A DNA stretch of 14,136 nucleotides from an uncultured Erysipelotrichaceae bacterium (GCA_937902945.1 CALEMD010000225.1:1-14136); one strand, 5' to 3'. Counted from the stretch's first letter, positions 1 through 7,567 are shown. Notes: generated from the letters alone by a model not told the origin. Translations and numbers: made by a program.

Positions 1-112
1 CCTGATACCCATAGAGATCTGACTGCTTTCTTAGAAGTTCTTCCATCTTCTGCCATCCTTTGATTTCTTCAGGAAGAATATCGTAGGTTCCTCTTGGTGT
101 CTGATAGCTCAT
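1..112 (-). CDS. hisS: Histidyl-tRNA synthetase, N-terminal fragment (runs off left edge)
   Basis: Only the first 37 codons are in the window; the frame stays open to base 1. The peptide begins MSYQTPRGTYDILPEE, the well-known start of class II histidyl-tRNA synthetases (xxxPRGTxDxLPxE, leading towards motif 1). The enzyme charges tRNA-His with histidine in the cytoplasm. The start at 112 is fixed by a strong ribosome binding site, AGAAGGAGG at 126-118, five bases upstream. A T-box riboswitch and its own promoter precede the gene, so it is regulated by tRNA charging independently of rel. The T-box features point to tRNA-Asp, which suggests that aspS follows in the same operon outside the window, as in Bacillus. 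The catalytic domain is not visible, but identification from the N-terminus is secure. Confidence 0.93.
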   Translation of the reverse strand, partial: MSYQTPRGTYDILPEEIKGWQKMEELLRKQSDLYGYQ

Positions 113-130
113 ATATGCCTCCTTCTGCAT

Positions 131-156
131 AAAAAAACGTCCTTATTCTGAGGACG
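131..156 (-). terminator. Regulated intrinsic terminator of the T-box leader
   Basis: CGTCCT (156-151) pairs with AGGACG (143-138) around a seven-base loop, followed by seven T residues (137-131). It lies just after the T-box sequence and 19 bases before the hisS start codon. This is the terminator that competes with the tRNA-stabilised antiterminator. Confidence 0.92.
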
Positions 157-364
157 CTCGGTCTGCGCGGTGCCACCTCTGTTCATGATTTCTCATGCTC
201 TTGATTCCCTTAACGCGGGCAGCGTCTGTTCCTACTTCTGTTTCAGAACAGCTCCTGCTGAAGTGTCCATCCTTGTTTCTCAGCCAATGCTTTCACCATA
301 CCATTGTCGCTCTTACTGCTGAATTAAACAGGCTTCTCTTCGTCATCGGATTATTTCAACTGAC
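131..364 (-). promoter_or_regulatory. T-box riboswitch leader of hisS (probable tRNA-Asp sensor)
   Basis: The transcript from about 364 can be hand-folded into a T-box. Stem I has TCC (350-348) pairing with GGA, a kink-turn-like GATGAC opposite AGCA, then GAAG/CTTC. Above it is a specifier loop (AGAAG opposite ATGGACA), then CCTGTTT paired with AAACAAGG. A distal hairpin, CAATG/CATTG, carries a GGTGAAAG loop. The specifier region is GACAC at 267-263: GAC lies inside the loop and is followed by A, while the overlapping CAC runs into the lower helix. The T-box sequence AGAGGTGGCACCGCG is at 180-166. Its UGGC (175-172) pairs with a GCCA tRNA end, meaning discriminator G73, as in tRNA-Asp. It ends in an intrinsic terminator. 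Uncharged tRNA should favour the antiterminator and expression of hisS. The fold was done by eye. Confidence 0.92.
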
Positions 365-370
365 GAAGGA

Positions 371-399
371 ATTATACAATCAATGTTCTCTTTTCACAA
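371..399 (-). promoter_or_regulatory. Sigma-A-type promoter for the T-box/hisS transcript
   Basis: The -35 box is TTGTGA (399-394), the spacer is exactly 17 bases, and the -10 box TATAAT (376-371) is a perfect consensus. The predicted start near 364 places the T-box stem I about 14 bases into the transcript. It lies directly downstream of the rel terminator, so hisS has its own transcription unit. Confidence 0.85.
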
Positions 400-430
400 G
401 AAAGAACCGTTCTGCATTCCAAAACGGTTC
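398..430 (-). terminator. Intrinsic terminator of rel
   Basis: GAACCGTT (430-423) pairs perfectly with AACGGTTC (411-404) around an 11-base loop and is followed by TTTCTT. The hairpin begins inside the rel stop codon (TGA, 431-429). The T-tract is interrupted by a C, so termination may be incomplete. The T tract also overlaps the -35 box of the following promoter. Confidence 0.7.
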
Positions 431-2633
431 AATGCACTTCTCTTTCCACTTTCAATACAGAATCCACTTTCTGAAGATTCGCAATCAGATTCTGCAGCTG
501 CGGCAGGTCATGCACCTGTATGCTCAGCTTGATGGTAGATGTAAGCTCTTCTCTATTCACAGTTGCATTCACTTGTATAATCGGCGTCTTGCATTGAGAA
601 ACAACTGTCACAATATCAGTCAGAAGGAAATTGCGGTCACGGCACAGAATGATCAGATTTGCATCATAGATTCTGTCCTTATCCGGTTCATCCCACTCTA
701 CCTTGATCAGCCGTGTCTTCAGACCCGCAACATTCGGGCAGTCTGAGCGATGCACACGGACGCCTTCACCTTTTGTAATGAAGCCGGTAATGCTGTCGCC
801 ATAAACCGGATGGCAGCACTGTGCAAGGGAAAGCTTCATCGAATCAATGCCGCCGGCTTTCAGTCCAGTGCGGCTGATAATGCGTCTTTTTGACGTATCT
901 CTGTTCAGCAGTTTTGTCAGCGCATCCGCATCAGACAATGAACGCTTCTGATTTGTCAGCTTTTCTACCACAGATGTAGGATTGATCGACTTGACTGCAA
1001 TGCCATACATAAAATCTATATAATTGCTTACCTGAAACAGCGAATAGATGTTCTCCAGTTTTTTCTTCTCCATGTAGGATAAATCAAAACCGCGCTTTTT
1101 CAGTTCATCCCCAAGTATTTTCTCACCAAGTTCAACTTTTTCCTGATGGCTTTCTGTTTCTTTCTTCGCAAGATATGAACGGATCTTATTCTTTGCCTGA
1201 TTGGTTTTAACAAACTTCAGCCAGTCCTCACTCGGCCCAGTTCCTTTCATCGTTCTGACCTGTACAACATCGCCTGTCTGCAGAGCGGTATTCAGCGGAA
1301 CCATAGCATTGTTGACAATAGCACCGACTGTTGTATGTCCTACATCTGTATGGATGCGGTAAGCAAAGTCAATCGGCGTTGCTCCATTAGGAAGATCGAT
1401 TACTCTTCCCTTCGGTGTCATGACATATACATTTGCCTCAAAGACATCTTTCTGAAGCGTTTCCATATATTCAGCCGCACTCTCATTTTCATTCTCGCCG
1501 GTGAATACAGCAAAATCCTTGAACCAGGAAAGCTTGTCTTCAATTTCCTTCTGCTCCTTGCGGGCATCATATCGGGTTCCTTCTTTATAGCGCCAATGAG
1601 CCGCAACGCCTCGTTCAGCAATATCATCCATTTCTTCTGTGCGGATCTGAACCTCAAATATCCTGCCTTCTTCACCAATAATGGTCGTATGCAGAGACTG
1701 GTACATGTTCATCTTCGGCATTGCTATATAATCCTTCAGACGCCCTGGTATCGGTCTATAGGCCGCATGAATAAAACCAAGGATTTCATAGCAGTTCTGC
1801 TCAGTCTTTGTGACAATGCGGATAGCCAATAGATCCAGTATCTGATCAAAGCGCTTATTCTTAGTAACCATTTTCTTATAAATTGAATAAAGATGCTTGG
1901 ATCTTCCGAATATTCTGAATGCAATATGATTTTCTGTCAGCATCTCGGAAATTTCAGAAATCATCTGGCTGACAGCCGCATCTCTTTCTGCCTTCTTTGC
2001 TTCTACAAGATGAGCGATGCGATAGTATTCATCTCTATTCAGATAGTAAAAGCACAGATCTTCCAGTTCATTCTTAATTTCTCCCAAGCCTAATCTATGC
2101 GCAATCGGTGCATACACATCCAGCGTTTCTGCCGCAATTCTTTTCTGCGACGCTTCTGGCTGATACTGCAGTGTGCGCATATTATGCAGGCGGTCAACGA
2201 GCTTGATAAGAATGACTCTGACATCCTTCGCCATGGCAATGAAAATCTTGCGATGATTTGCGGCCTGATATTCTTCTTCATCCTTGCCTTTATAAGGCAG
2301 CTTGCCTACTTTGGTAACAGACTCAACAAGTTCGGCAATTTCAGGGTCAAAGTCTTTTGCCAGCTGTTCCTTGGATACACCGCAGTCTTCAATGACATCA
2401 TGCAGAAAACCGGCAGCTACGGTAGATGGTCCTACACGCATAGTTGCTAAAATATATGCAACATTTGTCAGGTGGATAATATACGGTTCGCCGCTGCGAC
2501 GAAACTGTCCGGCATGATGATTGGCAGCATAATTGGCTGCTTTTTCAATCAGTGCCAGACTCTCCGGCGTATGAATATACTCTCGTACTTCCTGCATGAC
2601 ATCATCGAGTCCTACAGTTTTAGCGTCCGCCAT
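429..2633 (-). CDS. rel: Bifunctional (p)ppGpp synthetase/hydrolase, RelA/SpoT (Rel) family
   Basis: At 734 residues this is a full-length long Rel protein. It makes and degrades (p)ppGpp, the stringent-response alarmone, on sensing uncharged tRNA at the ribosome. Domains in order: an HD hydrolase with H54 and the pair HD at 79-80 (FLHDVIED); a synthetase with RIFGRSKHLYSIYKKM (240-255), PKMNMYQSLHTT (306-317) and EVQIRT (327-332); TGS at about 400-460; a conserved Cys/His region with QCCHP (605-609) and CPN (632-634); and a C-terminal ACT domain from about 660. The hydrolase motif is intact, so both activities are expected. The start is supported by AAAGGGGG at 2648-2641, seven bases upstream. 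The gene follows apt, as in Bacillus, but a hairpin terminator (2657-2684) lies in the 55-base gap with no room for a promoter. Expression may therefore depend on read-through or on a promoter inside apt. Confidence 0.96.
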   Translation of the reverse strand: MADAKTVGLDDVMQEVREYIHTPESLALIEKAANYAANHHAGQFRRSGEPYIIHLTNVAYILATMRVGPSTVAAGFLHDVIEDCGVSKEQLAKDFDPEIAELVESVTKVGKLPYKGKDEEEYQAANHRKIFIAMAKDVRVILIKLVDRLHNMRTLQYQPEASQKRIAAETLDVYAPIAHRLGLGEIKNELEDLCFYYLNRDEYYRIAHLVEAKKAERDAAVSQMISEISEMLTENHIAFRIFGRSKHLYSIYKKMVTKNKRFDQILDLLAIRIVTKTEQNCYEILGFIHAAYRPIPGRLKDYIAMPKMNMYQSLHTTIIGEEGRIFEVQIRTEEMDDIAERGVAAHWRYKEGTRYDARKEQKEIEDKLSWFKDFAVFTGENENESAAEYMETLQKDVFEANVYVMTPKGRVIDLPNGATPIDFAYRIHTDVGHTTVGAIVNNAMVPLNTALQTGDVVQVRTMKGTGPSEDWLKFVKTNQAKNKIRSYLAKKETESHQEKVELGEKILGDELKKRGFDLSYMEKKKLENIYSLFQVSNYIDFMYGIAVKSINPTSVVEKLTNQKRSLSDADALTKLLNRDTSKRRIISRTGLKAGGIDSMKLSLAQCCHPVYGDSITGFITKGEGVRVHRSDCPNVAGLKTRLIKVEWDEPDKDRIYDANLIILCRDRNFLLTDIVTVVSQCKTPIIQVNATVNREELTSTIKLSIQVHDLPQLQNLIANLQKVDSVLKVEREVH

Positions 2634-2656
2634 ATAGTATCCCCCTTTCCCCTTTA

Positions 2657-2684
2657 GAAAAAACCGAAGATCGCTCTTCGATTT
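2657..2684 (-). terminator. Intrinsic terminator between apt and rel
   Basis: A 10-base-pair stem (2684-2675 with 2670-2661, one U-G pair) closes a GCGA tetraloop (GNRA type) and leads into TTTTTT (2663-2658), partly counted in the stem. It lies four bases after the apt stop codon, and the rel ribosome binding site starts nine bases after the T tract. This arrangement suggests attenuation or partial read-through into rel. Confidence 0.85.
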
Positions 2685-2688
2685 TCGC

Positions 2689-3216
2689 TTACTTGTCGGT
2701 CATGCTCATGACGGTAAATATTGGATAATCCTTCAAAGCTTCTTTACCATTCAGTCCAAGCAGTTCAATCAGAAATGCGCAGCCAACCACAATACCGCCC
2801 ATTTGGTGGATGATATCAATAGTTGCCTTGACTGTTCCCCCTGTAGCTAAGAGGTCATCAACGATCAGTACCCGCTGTCCCTTCTTAACTGAATCCGCAT
2901 GCATATGCAATTCATTGCTGCCGTATTCAAGATCATACTTGCAGCTGATTGTCTCGCGCGGCAGTTTTCCTGGCTTGCGGACAGGTGCAAATCCGATTCC
3001 CATATTGTAAGCAACTGGGCATCCAAATATAAATCCGCGGCTCTCCGGTCCAACAATCAATTCCGCGTCGCACTTCCTTGCAAAAGCCTCCAGCTGACTG
3101 ACTGCTTCATGAAATGCAGGTCCATCCTGCATCAGCGGTGTGATATCGCGGAACAGAATACCTTCTTTTGGAAAATCTCTGACTGATGCTATGTATTTCG
3201 TTAAATCCATTGACAT
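2689..3216 (-). CDS. apt: Adenine phosphoribosyltransferase
   Basis: This cytoplasmic purine-salvage enzyme joins adenine and PRPP to give AMP and pyrophosphate. Its 175 residues are the normal family length. The N-terminus has the typical RDFPKEGILFRDITPL (13-28), and the PRPP-binding loop VLIVDDLLATGGT is at 116-128. VGPESRGFIFG (55-65) and APVRKPGKLP (77-86) are also standard for Apt rather than for hypoxanthine enzymes. The ATG at 3216 is preferred over the in-frame ATG six bases downstream because AGGAGG (3228-3223) lies six bases before it. The gene is 58 bases after recJ and before rel, the classic recJ-apt-rel order. The link to rel is plausible because (p)ppGpp controls purine nucleotide metabolism, but that is inference. 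A weak promoter candidate lies upstream, and a strong terminator follows. Confidence 0.96.
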   Translation of the reverse strand: MSMDLTKYIASVRDFPKEGILFRDITPLMQDGPAFHEAVSQLEAFARKCDAELIVGPESRGFIFGCPVAYNMGIGFAPVRKPGKLPRETISCKYDLEYGSNELHMHADSVKKGQRVLIVDDLLATGGTVKATIDIIHQMGGIVVGCAFLIELLGLNGKEALKDYPIFTVMSMTDK

Positions 3217-3242
3217 TTTCGGCCTCCTGAAAAGATAAAGGT

Positions 3243-3271
3243 ATTATATACTAAATTGCTGAAAATCTATA
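3243..3271 (-). promoter_or_regulatory. Possible promoter for apt
   Basis: A perfect -10 hexamer TATAAT (3248-3243) lies in the recJ-apt gap, 26 bases before the apt start codon. At 17-base spacing the -35 hexamer is TATAGA (3271-3266), only three of six matches to TTGACA, and there is no extended -10 TG. It may be weak or a chance match in an AT-rich gap. Confidence 0.35.
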
Positions 3272-3274
3272 GTA

Positions 3275-4876
3275 TCAGCCTTCAAAACCCTCAATATCAA
3301 TTTGGCATCTGACACTTTGACGCCATTTGTTTATACTCAGCCGACCGATTACCCAATCTGGATTTTCAACTGTATCAATATTTCTGAATTTGAATAGAAC
3401 CCCATCAAAATCACTGCCTGTCCCTGCAAACCTATATTTCGTTACTTTCGCACTCTGCAGAACGATTTCTGCGTTCAGATCATGAACAGCAAACAGAGGC
3501 GGCATAATATCGTGCGGATATGGAGACAGGATCTGCAGATCCATAATATTTGACAGAGTAATTTCTTCTGATGGGATATGAATTGCTGTCTGCTCCGGTT
3601 CCTGATATGCGAAGCCTGAAGCGGACATTTTCTTTTGCACTTTCATGCAGAATGTCTCTAGATCTGAAGCAGGAAACGATAGCCCTACTGCCTGTTCATG
3701 TCCTCCGAATGCACTTAGTTCATCAAATCCTTCACTGAAGAAAGCAAACAGATTGAAACCTGGAACACTGCGTCCGCTGCCTTTGATCAGTCCATTTGAC
3801 TCTGCTAGAACAAGACATGGCTTATGCAGCTGATTGGCAATTCTGCCAGCTACTAAACCGCACAGTCCCTCATGGAAAGAAGCATCAAACAGCACTGGAA
3901 AATCCATATCTGTCTGCATAGCGGATGCCTTATCAGCCATTGAAGCCGAAAGCGTTCTGCGGGCTGTATTGACTGTTTCAAGCTGTGCAGCATATGTTTG
4001 AATCTGCAGAAGATCCGTACTCAGCAGAAATGGCACAAGCGTGTTTACATTTGAAATATCATTCATTCTTCCGACACTGTTCAGTTTAGGTACAATTTGA
4101 AAAGCCACTGCTGTTTCATCGATAGTCTGTCCTGCTCTCACTAAAACTGCGGCAGAAGGCAATGCCCCGTCATGCAGTGCTCTTAGTCCATTGCGGACTA
4201 TCACTCTTGTCTGCCTGTAAAGAGGCATCACATCTCCGATTGCCGCGATAGCCGCAAGAGCGGTATGCTTTGGACAGTCATGAAGCAGGAATCTGGAAAT
4301 CTCCAGAGCAGTTCCTGCGCCGGAAAGATATGCAAATTCAGGTTCCATCAGTGTCGGATGAACAAGAATATCTGCGGGTACTTCTTCTTCGATCTGATGA
4401 TGATCTGTAACAATGATTTCAATGCCAAGTGCTTTGGCAAGCTTTATTGCCTCTAATGCCTTGACTCCATTATCAACAGTGATAATCAGCGTATAGCCTT
4501 TGTCATATGCCTTCTGCACAGTTTCCGGACGAAGTCCATATCCTTCTTTGAAGCGATCCGGAATATAGTATCCATTTATAATGCCAAGCTGATCAAGTAC
4601 ATCCTTCATGATAGCAGTTGAGCAGACACCATCTGCATCGTAGTCACCGGCAATCATAACCTTCTCATTATGATTTTTCGCTTCTATGATTCTTCTGCAT
4701 GCTTTCTGCACGCATTCTGACTGACTCGTTTTCAATTCATCATCCGTTTTCAGAAGCTCTTCTATTTTTTCATCAGAAAGCTCTGAAGCCTTCAGAACCC
4801 TTGCGACTAGAGCAGATACATGAAAACGCTGTTCAATATCAGCTGGATCGGCATCTATGATCTTCCATGCATTCAT
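3275..4876 (-). CDS. recJ: Single-stranded-DNA-specific 5'-3' exonuclease RecJ
   Basis: RecJ degrades single-stranded DNA 5' to 3' in recombinational and mismatch repair. The DHH phosphoesterase core is complete: DYDADG (78-83), VDNG (134-137), TDHH (157-160) and AAIGD (211-215), all metal-ligand motifs. The DHHA1 domain follows with LNSVGRMND (265-273), GSGRS (366-370) and GGHEQAVG (391-398). The remaining C-terminus (about 455-530) is consistent with the OB fold that binds DNA. At 533 residues it is close to the minimal E. coli-type length and lacks the long C-terminal extension of Bacillus RecJ. The start ATG overlaps the stop of the murD2-like gene by four bases (ATGA), and the ribosome binding site is weak, so translation is probably coupled. 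recJ next to apt and rel is conserved; being fused transcriptionally to cell-wall genes is not. Confidence 0.95.
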   Translation of the reverse strand: MNAWKIIDADPADIEQRFHVSALVARVLKASELSDEKIEELLKTDDELKTSQSECVQKACRRIIEAKNHNEKVMIAGDYDADGVCSTAIMKDVLDQLGIINGYYIPDRFKEGYGLRPETVQKAYDKGYTLIITVDNGVKALEAIKLAKALGIEIIVTDHHQIEEEVPADILVHPTLMEPEFAYLSGAGTALEISRFLLHDCPKHTALAAIAAIGDVMPLYRQTRVIVRNGLRALHDGALPSAAVLVRAGQTIDETAVAFQIVPKLNSVGRMNDISNVNTLVPFLLSTDLLQIQTYAAQLETVNTARRTLSASMADKASAMQTDMDFPVLFDASFHEGLCGLVAGRIANQLHKPCLVLAESNGLIKGSGRSVPGFNLFAFFSEGFDELSAFGGHEQAVGLSFPASDLETFCMKVQKKMSASGFAYQEPEQTAIHIPSEEITLSNIMDLQILSPYPHDIMPPLFAVHDLNAEIVLQSAKVTKYRFAGTGSDFDGVLFKFRNIDTVENPDWVIGRLSINKWRQSVRCQIDIEGFEG

Positions 4877-6174
4877 AGTGCCGCATACCCATGAAACCGG
4901 TCCCCTCGCTCTTCAAAGTTTTTAAAATGATCATAGCTGCTTGCGGCTGGTGACAGCAATACTGTTCTGTGCTTTGCCGTGATCTTCTTTGCCAGTTCTA
5001 CGGCTTCTAGAAGATCATTGCATAAATATGCCTGCTGAAGCATTCCCTTCTTCTGCATCTCATCATAGATTCTGTGACCGGAATCATACATGAAGATTAT
5101 ATGCAGATCATTGCGGCCATAGAGATATTCTTCAAGTTCATTGTATTCAATGCCGCGATCCATGCCTCCAATCAGTACTGTATCTGTTTCCGGCAGAGCC
5201 TGCAGGGCACTGATGCAGGACTGTCCAATAGTAGAAATCGAATCATCAACAAAACGTATATCATGAAACTCGCCAAGATCTTCAAGACGATGGGCTAAAG
5301 GTCTGAAGTCTGCACATGCGTCAAGAAATGCTGCATCATCGATATGATACAGAGTACTTGCAATATAATAGGCAACTGCCAGATTGTCATAATTATGGCT
5401 GCCAACGAGAGCGCACTTATCAACCTGCAGAGTTCTGCCTGGAATATGCAGCGTTTTTTGTTCTGCATAGACATCCTTCCTGATCAGTATCATATCAGCG
5501 GATGCAGGTGCGCGATCCTGCAGATCTTTATGGATAATCAGAACATCATTCTTTTTCTGATGCAGAAAAATCTGATCTTTTGCATTCCCATACGCTTCAA
5601 AGGATCCGTAATGATCCAGATGCTCTTCAAAAAGATTCAGAAATACTGCAATATGAGGAGAATACGTGGTGTACTGCAGCTGATGGCAGGATATTTCAAA
5701 TACAATCAGATCATCCGGTTTAATATCCAGCACTGCATCAAAGCATGGAATTCCGATATTGCCAACAAGATGAACATGTCTTTGTTCTGAAAGTGCCGCG
5801 GCTATCAGTGAAGCAGTTGTGCTTTTTCCTTTTGTTCCAGTGACGCCGATGGTCATAGGTGCAAAATGCTTTAGAAAAAGCTGGGTCTGAGAACTGACAT
5901 GCAATGCCGAAAGATGATCCGGCATAACAATGCCCGGCGATTTCAGAATCAGATCATAGCTGAAGAAATCTATCGCCGATTCTTTCAGGAAGCGAATGCT
6001 GCTGTTATTCTGCTGACAGTCTTCATCACTCTTCATTGAACTGTCTGCAACATCAACAATCATTTCCGGACAGCAGGCATGTATCAAAGCACAGGAAGAT
6101 TTTCCTTCTCTGCCATAGCCCCAGACCAGTATTTTTCTTCCTGCAAATTCACTGCGAAACAATTCCTCATTCAT
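4873..6174 (-). CDS. murD2: MurD-type ligase, probable UDP-MurNAc-L-Ala--L-glutamate ligase (MurD2)
   Basis: This 433-residue Mur ligase family protein is predicted to add glutamate to UDP-MurNAc-L-Ala with ATP hydrolysis in the cytoplasm. It has an N-terminal nucleotide fold (VWGYGREGKSS, 17-27), the ATP loop VTGTKGKSTT (111-120), GNIG (138-141), catalytic E160 (FEISCHQLQ), EEHLD (183-187), GSHNYDN (258-264), HRLEDLGE (295-302) and the MurD-specific end LSPAASSYDHFKNFEERG (407-424). Two signature sites differ from D-Glu enzymes: NDSKATN is DDSISTI (310-316), and the Lys of GGxxK is R340 in GGMDRGIEY. From memory these resemble MurD2 proteins, which add L-glutamate. The upstream murL-like gene overlaps by four bases, which strongly supports that reading. 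GGAG (6186-6183) lies eight bases before the start. Ordinary D-Glu-adding MurD remains possible. Confidence 0.85.
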   Translation of the reverse strand: MNEELFRSEFAGRKILVWGYGREGKSSCALIHACCPEMIVDVADSSMKSDEDCQQNNSSIRFLKESAIDFFSYDLILKSPGIVMPDHLSALHVSSQTQLFLKHFAPMTIGVTGTKGKSTTASLIAAALSEQRHVHLVGNIGIPCFDAVLDIKPDDLIVFEISCHQLQYTTYSPHIAVFLNLFEEHLDHYGSFEAYGNAKDQIFLHQKKNDVLIIHKDLQDRAPASADMILIRKDVYAEQKTLHIPGRTLQVDKCALVGSHNYDNLAVAYYIASTLYHIDDAAFLDACADFRPLAHRLEDLGEFHDIRFVDDSISTIGQSCISALQALPETDTVLIGGMDRGIEYNELEEYLYGRNDLHIIFMYDSGHRIYDEMQKKGMLQQAYLCNDLLEAVELAKKITAKHRTVLLSPAASSYDHFKNFEERGDRFHGYAAL

Positions 6175-7538
6175 CTGTCCATCTCCGCAAGACGTTCTTT
6201 GACAGTCTTTTCAAAAGCAGCTGGAAGAAGGTTCTCCGTATTATAATCCTTGAAGCTTACCGCCATATCCCTATAGGTATCATAATATGCAGTTTCTGCA
6301 TATCTTTGGTACATCAGCGGAAGTTCTGTTCCATTCTTTCGATGAGCTGCGATAGACATGCATACAGCAATATTGACTTCTTTTCTAGTGCCGACACATT
6401 CAAATGGCTTGTTATCCTCAATACCGGTAAGCTGTTCAAACAGACCCATCATTTCTTCATCATTCAGCATGCTTCTTCCAAATATGGAATCCACCGTGGC
6501 ATCATCAAGAAATGCACTCAGCATGATGCAGACAAATAGGCATTTAGCACAATGTCCGCACCATTTCTCCTGTTTCTGTCCAACATTGCAGCTGCGGAAC
6601 ACATGAAAATACTGCGGCAGTGCAGAGAATATGCCAGCAATCTGCAATTCGCTCAATGGTCTGAGCAATGAGAAATAATGAACCTTATCTGTGATGTATT
6701 TCTGACAGTACTCATTGAAATCCTTTTCGAATTCAAAGGTTTTGCTGTATTGATGATTCACTGAACTGCCGGCAACTGTAGACTCATTTGCACTGTCTTC
6801 ATTGGAAAGACAGATATATTCTCTATGCTCTGCAATGGCACACAGAAGTGATGCAAATGCGGCTAGCGCACTGAATGGTGTATGTCCATTCAGATATCCC
6901 TGCTTATTGAATTCAAGCATTCTTGGGTCAAGAGAGCGGCTGACTACGGTCAGCGAATCTGAATCATAGCCTGCTGCCTCAGCACTGTGAATAGCACTCA
7001 TAACATGATTGATAATAAAAGCATGGTTGATCGGTCTGCTGTTTTTCAGCAGGTCAAGACTGACAAGTGAATCCTTGCCTCCTCCTACCGGTATGAGATT
7101 GCCTGAAAAAGAAGACATCAATTCAGTACCGGCTATTGGCTGACCTGCAGAATGCAGATTCATAAAAGTTTCCATATCAGTCTTTATATGATTTCGATAG
7201 AAGAACTCACCAAGACCATTGAAGTACAGTTTCTTCCACCATCTGATCTGATCTTCATTCAGACTGCCGCATTCAATGCGTACATGCGGGGAACAAGTCA
7301 GCTTCCAATAGCTGATCAGTTCAACCATGCCCAGGGAAAAAACCGTTTCCCGAAAACTCTTTGAAAGGCTGACAGCTTCATGGTTCAGCGATTTGGGATA
7401 CACATATTCAGGATTGAAATTTGAAAGTCCAATAATCTCAAAAGCATAATGTATATGAATCTCCTGTTCATCTTCCACAATATCAAAATCGTGATAAACG
7501 AATTCAGGATATTTCTTGATCAGATCTGTATATTCCAT
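6171..7538 (-). CDS. murL: Probable UDP-MurNAc-L-Ala-L-Glu epimerase (MurL)
   Basis: This 455-residue soluble protein resembles MurL, which uses ATP to convert the terminal L-Glu of UDP-MurNAc-L-Ala-L-Glu to D-Glu and so replaces MurI racemase. Visible features are a PP-loop-like nucleotide motif IPVGGGKDSLVSLDLL (149-164), SNEDSANESTV (245-255) and a cysteine cluster WCGHCAKCLFVC (326-337) that could bind metal. The length fits the family. There is no signal peptide or membrane segment. The start at 7538 has AGAGG (7549-7545) six bases upstream. The gene ends in an ATGA overlap with the MurD2-like ligase, the partner expected for the L-glutamate pathway. Without that neighbour the GGGKDS motif alone would only say adenine-nucleotide alpha-hydrolase-like. 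The assignment rests on remembered family features and context, not on an alignment. Confidence 0.82.
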   Translation of the reverse strand: MEYTDLIKKYPEFVYHDFDIVEDEQEIHIHYAFEIIGLSNFNPEYVYPKSLNHEAVSLSKSFRETVFSLGMVELISYWKLTCSPHVRIECGSLNEDQIRWWKKLYFNGLGEFFYRNHIKTDMETFMNLHSAGQPIAGTELMSSFSGNLIPVGGGKDSLVSLDLLKNSRPINHAFIINHVMSAIHSAEAAGYDSDSLTVVSRSLDPRMLEFNKQGYLNGHTPFSALAAFASLLCAIAEHREYICLSNEDSANESTVAGSSVNHQYSKTFEFEKDFNEYCQKYITDKVHYFSLLRPLSELQIAGIFSALPQYFHVFRSCNVGQKQEKWCGHCAKCLFVCIMLSAFLDDATVDSIFGRSMLNDEEMMGLFEQLTGIEDNKPFECVGTRKEVNIAVCMSIAAHRKNGTELPLMYQRYAETAYYDTYRDMAVSFKDYNTENLLPAAFEKTVKERLAEMDR

Positions 7539-7567
7539 AATTTTCCTCTTACCTATAACAGTATACC

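Noticed and set aside
195..746. 183-residue open frame on the plus strand over the T-box leader and the end of rel
   Set aside because: It is antisense to a clear riboswitch and to the Rel ACT domain, has no ribosome binding site or recognisable motif, and its composition (Cys, His, Leu, Phe rich) is that of a shadow frame.
3275..4876. Truncated RecJ because it is shorter than the Bacillus protein
   Set aside because: All DHH, DHHA1 and OB-fold regions are present; only the optional C-terminal extension is lacking, so it is a short natural form.
6036..6539. 167-residue plus-strand frame over the murL-murD2 junction
   Set aside because: It is antisense to two well-supported overlapping genes and has no motifs.
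6171..7538. Asparagine synthetase, NAD synthetase or tRNA thiolation enzyme as the identity of the GGGKDS protein
   Set aside because: Those families use SGGxDS loops with other landmarks (glutamine amidotransferase domain, NAD or tRNA binding motifs) not seen here, and the adjoining Mur ligase points to MurL.
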